Shown piece after piece: positions 62,698 to 64,000 of a stretch of DNA of 64,000 nucleotides. Location: the NCBI GenBank assembly GCA_949372635.1, contig CASIAB010000001.1:1-64000 (forward strand), written 5' to 3'. The notes below the pieces were generated by a model. The model saw only the letters and a list, made by a program, of their open reading frames with translations, had not been told where the DNA came from and searched no databases. The translations under genes and the position numbers were made by a program. The first letter of the stretch is position 1; each line of letters begins with the position of its first letter. The DNA comes from an uncultured Pseudomonadales bacterium (GTDB lineage Bacteria > Pseudomonadota > Gammaproteobacteria > Pseudomonadales > Pseudohongiellaceae).

Positions 62698-64000
62698 TTA
62701 TTCATCGACAAATCGATAACGCATGTGCACATCTTTCACACGCCGCGCCTTGTTATCGATGATTGCAGGTCGAAAGTGTATGCCGCGCACGGAGCGCGAG
62801 ATACTGCGTTTCGAATCTAGCTCTTCGGGGGCAGTGGCGAGAACGTCAACTGAAGAAGCCCTGCCGCGAGAACTTACTGAGAAGCTAATGTCCGCATACT
62901 TAAAAGGATTGTCGAGCTGCCAGAATGGGTTTTTAGACTGTGGCATCGGCGTCGAGCGTAGCGCCTCTGTCCAGGAAATGAATATGCCAAGGTGCATCTC
63001 CTCCTTCACAGAAGTAATCGGTTCAATCCGTTCTCTCAATTCAGCAAGAGCGTCGGAAAAACTTAAATGCAAGGTCTCCATCGGAATAACCATAGGGCGC
63101 TCGAAGAACCAATGCACTTCTTCTTTGACTATTCCGGCTTCGAGCAACATATCCCGCGCATCTCGATAGCCGCGAATCCAAGAACCTCTATTGGATAGCA
63201 ACTGAAAATCGGAACGATATATTTTCATCATCGCCTGCGCTTCAAGATCAAAATTCTCTTCGACTACGTCCTGAATTTTATTGACCATCGAGTACGCATC
63301 ACGGAGATATCCATCGCCGATCGGCCTACCTTTGTCAATAATGGGAGTGGGTGATGAGTTGCCGAAGATTGATCTGGAACTTAGGCCAATGCGATTCTGA
63401 CTCTCGAGTCCAAACGTGCCTTCCCGACGGATAAGTTGATCTACCGATTCCGAACCGAGCCCCTTAGATGCGTTTAGGAAACTAACTAGGTGATATTCGT
63501 GATGAGCTACCTTATAAAGCCAAGGCGCTGCCTCAAGACTGTCTTCGCCATAAGTATCTTCGACAATATCTTCTAGCTCTCCATACAAGTCTCGAATTTT
63601 AAAGAAGTTGCGCACTTGCTCCCGGCGATCTTCGATTGTAATACGGCTGAACAACCAGTCGATTTGATCCTGAATGGCCCAGAGTAGAATCTCCGTGCTC
63701 TCGCCATCGACTGTAGTGAGAAGATGACGAATATGTTCAAGTTGGTCAGAAACTTCTTCCCAATTTCCCAATGCCATCTGCGTAGTCATTATCGATTGCA
63801 GCAAGGGCACCAAATCCGGATGCTCGAAACCCAGCTCGGTGCGCATCACTTGTAGCTGCCTGCTCTGCAACTGGATAACCCGCTCGTAGTCTTCGCTCTC
63901 ACTAAGCAGCGCGATCATGCTCACGAGAGGCTCAATTAGGCTAGAATGGTAAGGACCGAATTCGAACTCCAGGTCTTCAATCTGCGTCTGGTAAGCCGCT
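62698..64000 (-). CDS. TPR-containing exported protein with TonB-like C-terminus (5' end cut by window)
   Basis: The frame is open to the window edge; the 5' part lies beyond 64000. Visible are helical repeats (LEFEFGPYHSSLIEPLVSMIALL; ELGFEHPDLVPLLQSIMTTQMALG; TYGEDSLEAAPWLY), written here as degenerate tetratricopeptides, and a C-terminal beta segment (ADISFSVSSRGRASSVDVLATAP through MRYRFVDE) resembling the C-terminal domain of TonB-like proteins. Such TPR plus TonB-like proteins are periplasmic or cell-surface; the function is unknown. Confidence 0.75.
   Translation of the reverse strand, partial: AAYQTQIEDLEFEFGPYHSSLIEPLVSMIALLSESEDYERVIQLQSRQLQVMRTELGFEHPDLVPLLQSIMTTQMALGNWEEVSDQLEHIRHLLTTVDGESTEILLWAIQDQIDWLFSRITIEDRREQVRNFFKIRDLYGELEDIVEDTYGEDSLEAAPWLYKVAHHEYHLVSFLNASKGLGSESVDQLIRREGTFGLESQNRIGLSSRSIFGNSSPTPIIDKGRPIGDGYLRDAYSMVNKIQDVVEENFDLEAQAMMKIYRSDFQLLSNRGSWIRGYRDARDMLLEAGIVKEEVHWFFERPMVIPMETLHLSFSDALAELRERIEPITSVKEEMHLGIFISWTEALRSTPMPQSKNPFWQLDNPFKYADISFSVSSRGRASSVDVLATAPEELDSKRSISRSVRGIHFRPAIIDNKARRVKDVHMRYRFVDE

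Overview
The window reads as a chromosomal segment of a free-living, probably marine, Gammaproteobacterium. The evidence is gammaproteobacterial-type housekeeping genes (glmS, rarA, a DUF1415 gene, an RIO-type kinase), outer-membrane proteins (a TonB-dependent receptor, a DUF3570 beta-barrel, an RND pump), many Tat or Sec exported enzymes and lipoproteins, and Na+-coupled SSS transporters with a glycine-betaine-type ABC importer. Base composition is moderate, with local AT-rich islands. I saw no rRNA, tRNA, CRISPR array, phage or complete insertion sequence. Genus-level placement is not supportable from the sequence alone.

Layout. 0.5-7.5 kb: two large repeat proteins, one RTX/DUF4214-like with mosaic modules, the other with 74 in-register octapeptides whose 5' part carries five apparent single-base indels. 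8.0-10.7 kb (minus): an operon of a 118-aa exported protein, DUF4266 lipoprotein, DUF3570 beta-barrel and ApbE flavin transferase. 11-15.7 kb: exported hydrolase-type proteins (SMP-30 lipoprotein, Tat amidohydrolase, lactonase-like metallo-beta-lactamase) and a broken thioesterase. 15.7-22.8 kb: RIO kinase, nitroreductase, TonB receptor, D-threonine-aldolase-like PLP enzyme, and a Tat sugar-lactone oxidase overlapping a cytochrome c lipoprotein. 22.9-29.3 kb: rarA, DUF1415, an ABC exporter, an M28 peptidase and a lipoprotein. 29.3-33.7 kb: an omega-amino-acid catabolic operon (SSS transporter, aminotransferase, MMSDH). 33.8-43.2 kb: MarR-GNAT regulator/enzyme, amidohydrolase, hemolysin III, glmS with an AT-rich cassette at its 3' end, and transporters. 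43.2-50.3 kb: esterase-like hydrolase, RND pump with adaptor, and a FadR-type regulator with twin operators. 50.8-59.5 kb: rhodanese, exported methyltransferase, a four-gene SSS/Gfo-Idh-MocA/AKR/TauD operon, and a betaine-type ABC importer. 59.7-64 kb: a small lipoprotein, a decayed membrane-protein gene, a cyclase, an NHL propeller and a truncated TPR gene.

How the genes work together. Most of the window is uptake and breakdown of small organic molecules, with oxidations placed in the periplasm (lactone oxidase with its own cytochrome c; ApbE-linked envelope redox operon). The points most deserving follow-up are the indel-riddled octapeptide protein, the ApbE/DUF3570/DUF4266/118-aa unit, the cassette downstream of glmS flanked by 18-bp inverted repeats and a second copy of the glmS terminal codons, and the SSS/Gfo-Idh-MocA/AKR/TauD operon of unknown substrate. 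Several small genes (thioesterase, DUF2141, a TetR-like remnant, a small membrane protein) are broken, so either local gene decay or residual assembly indels must be considered.
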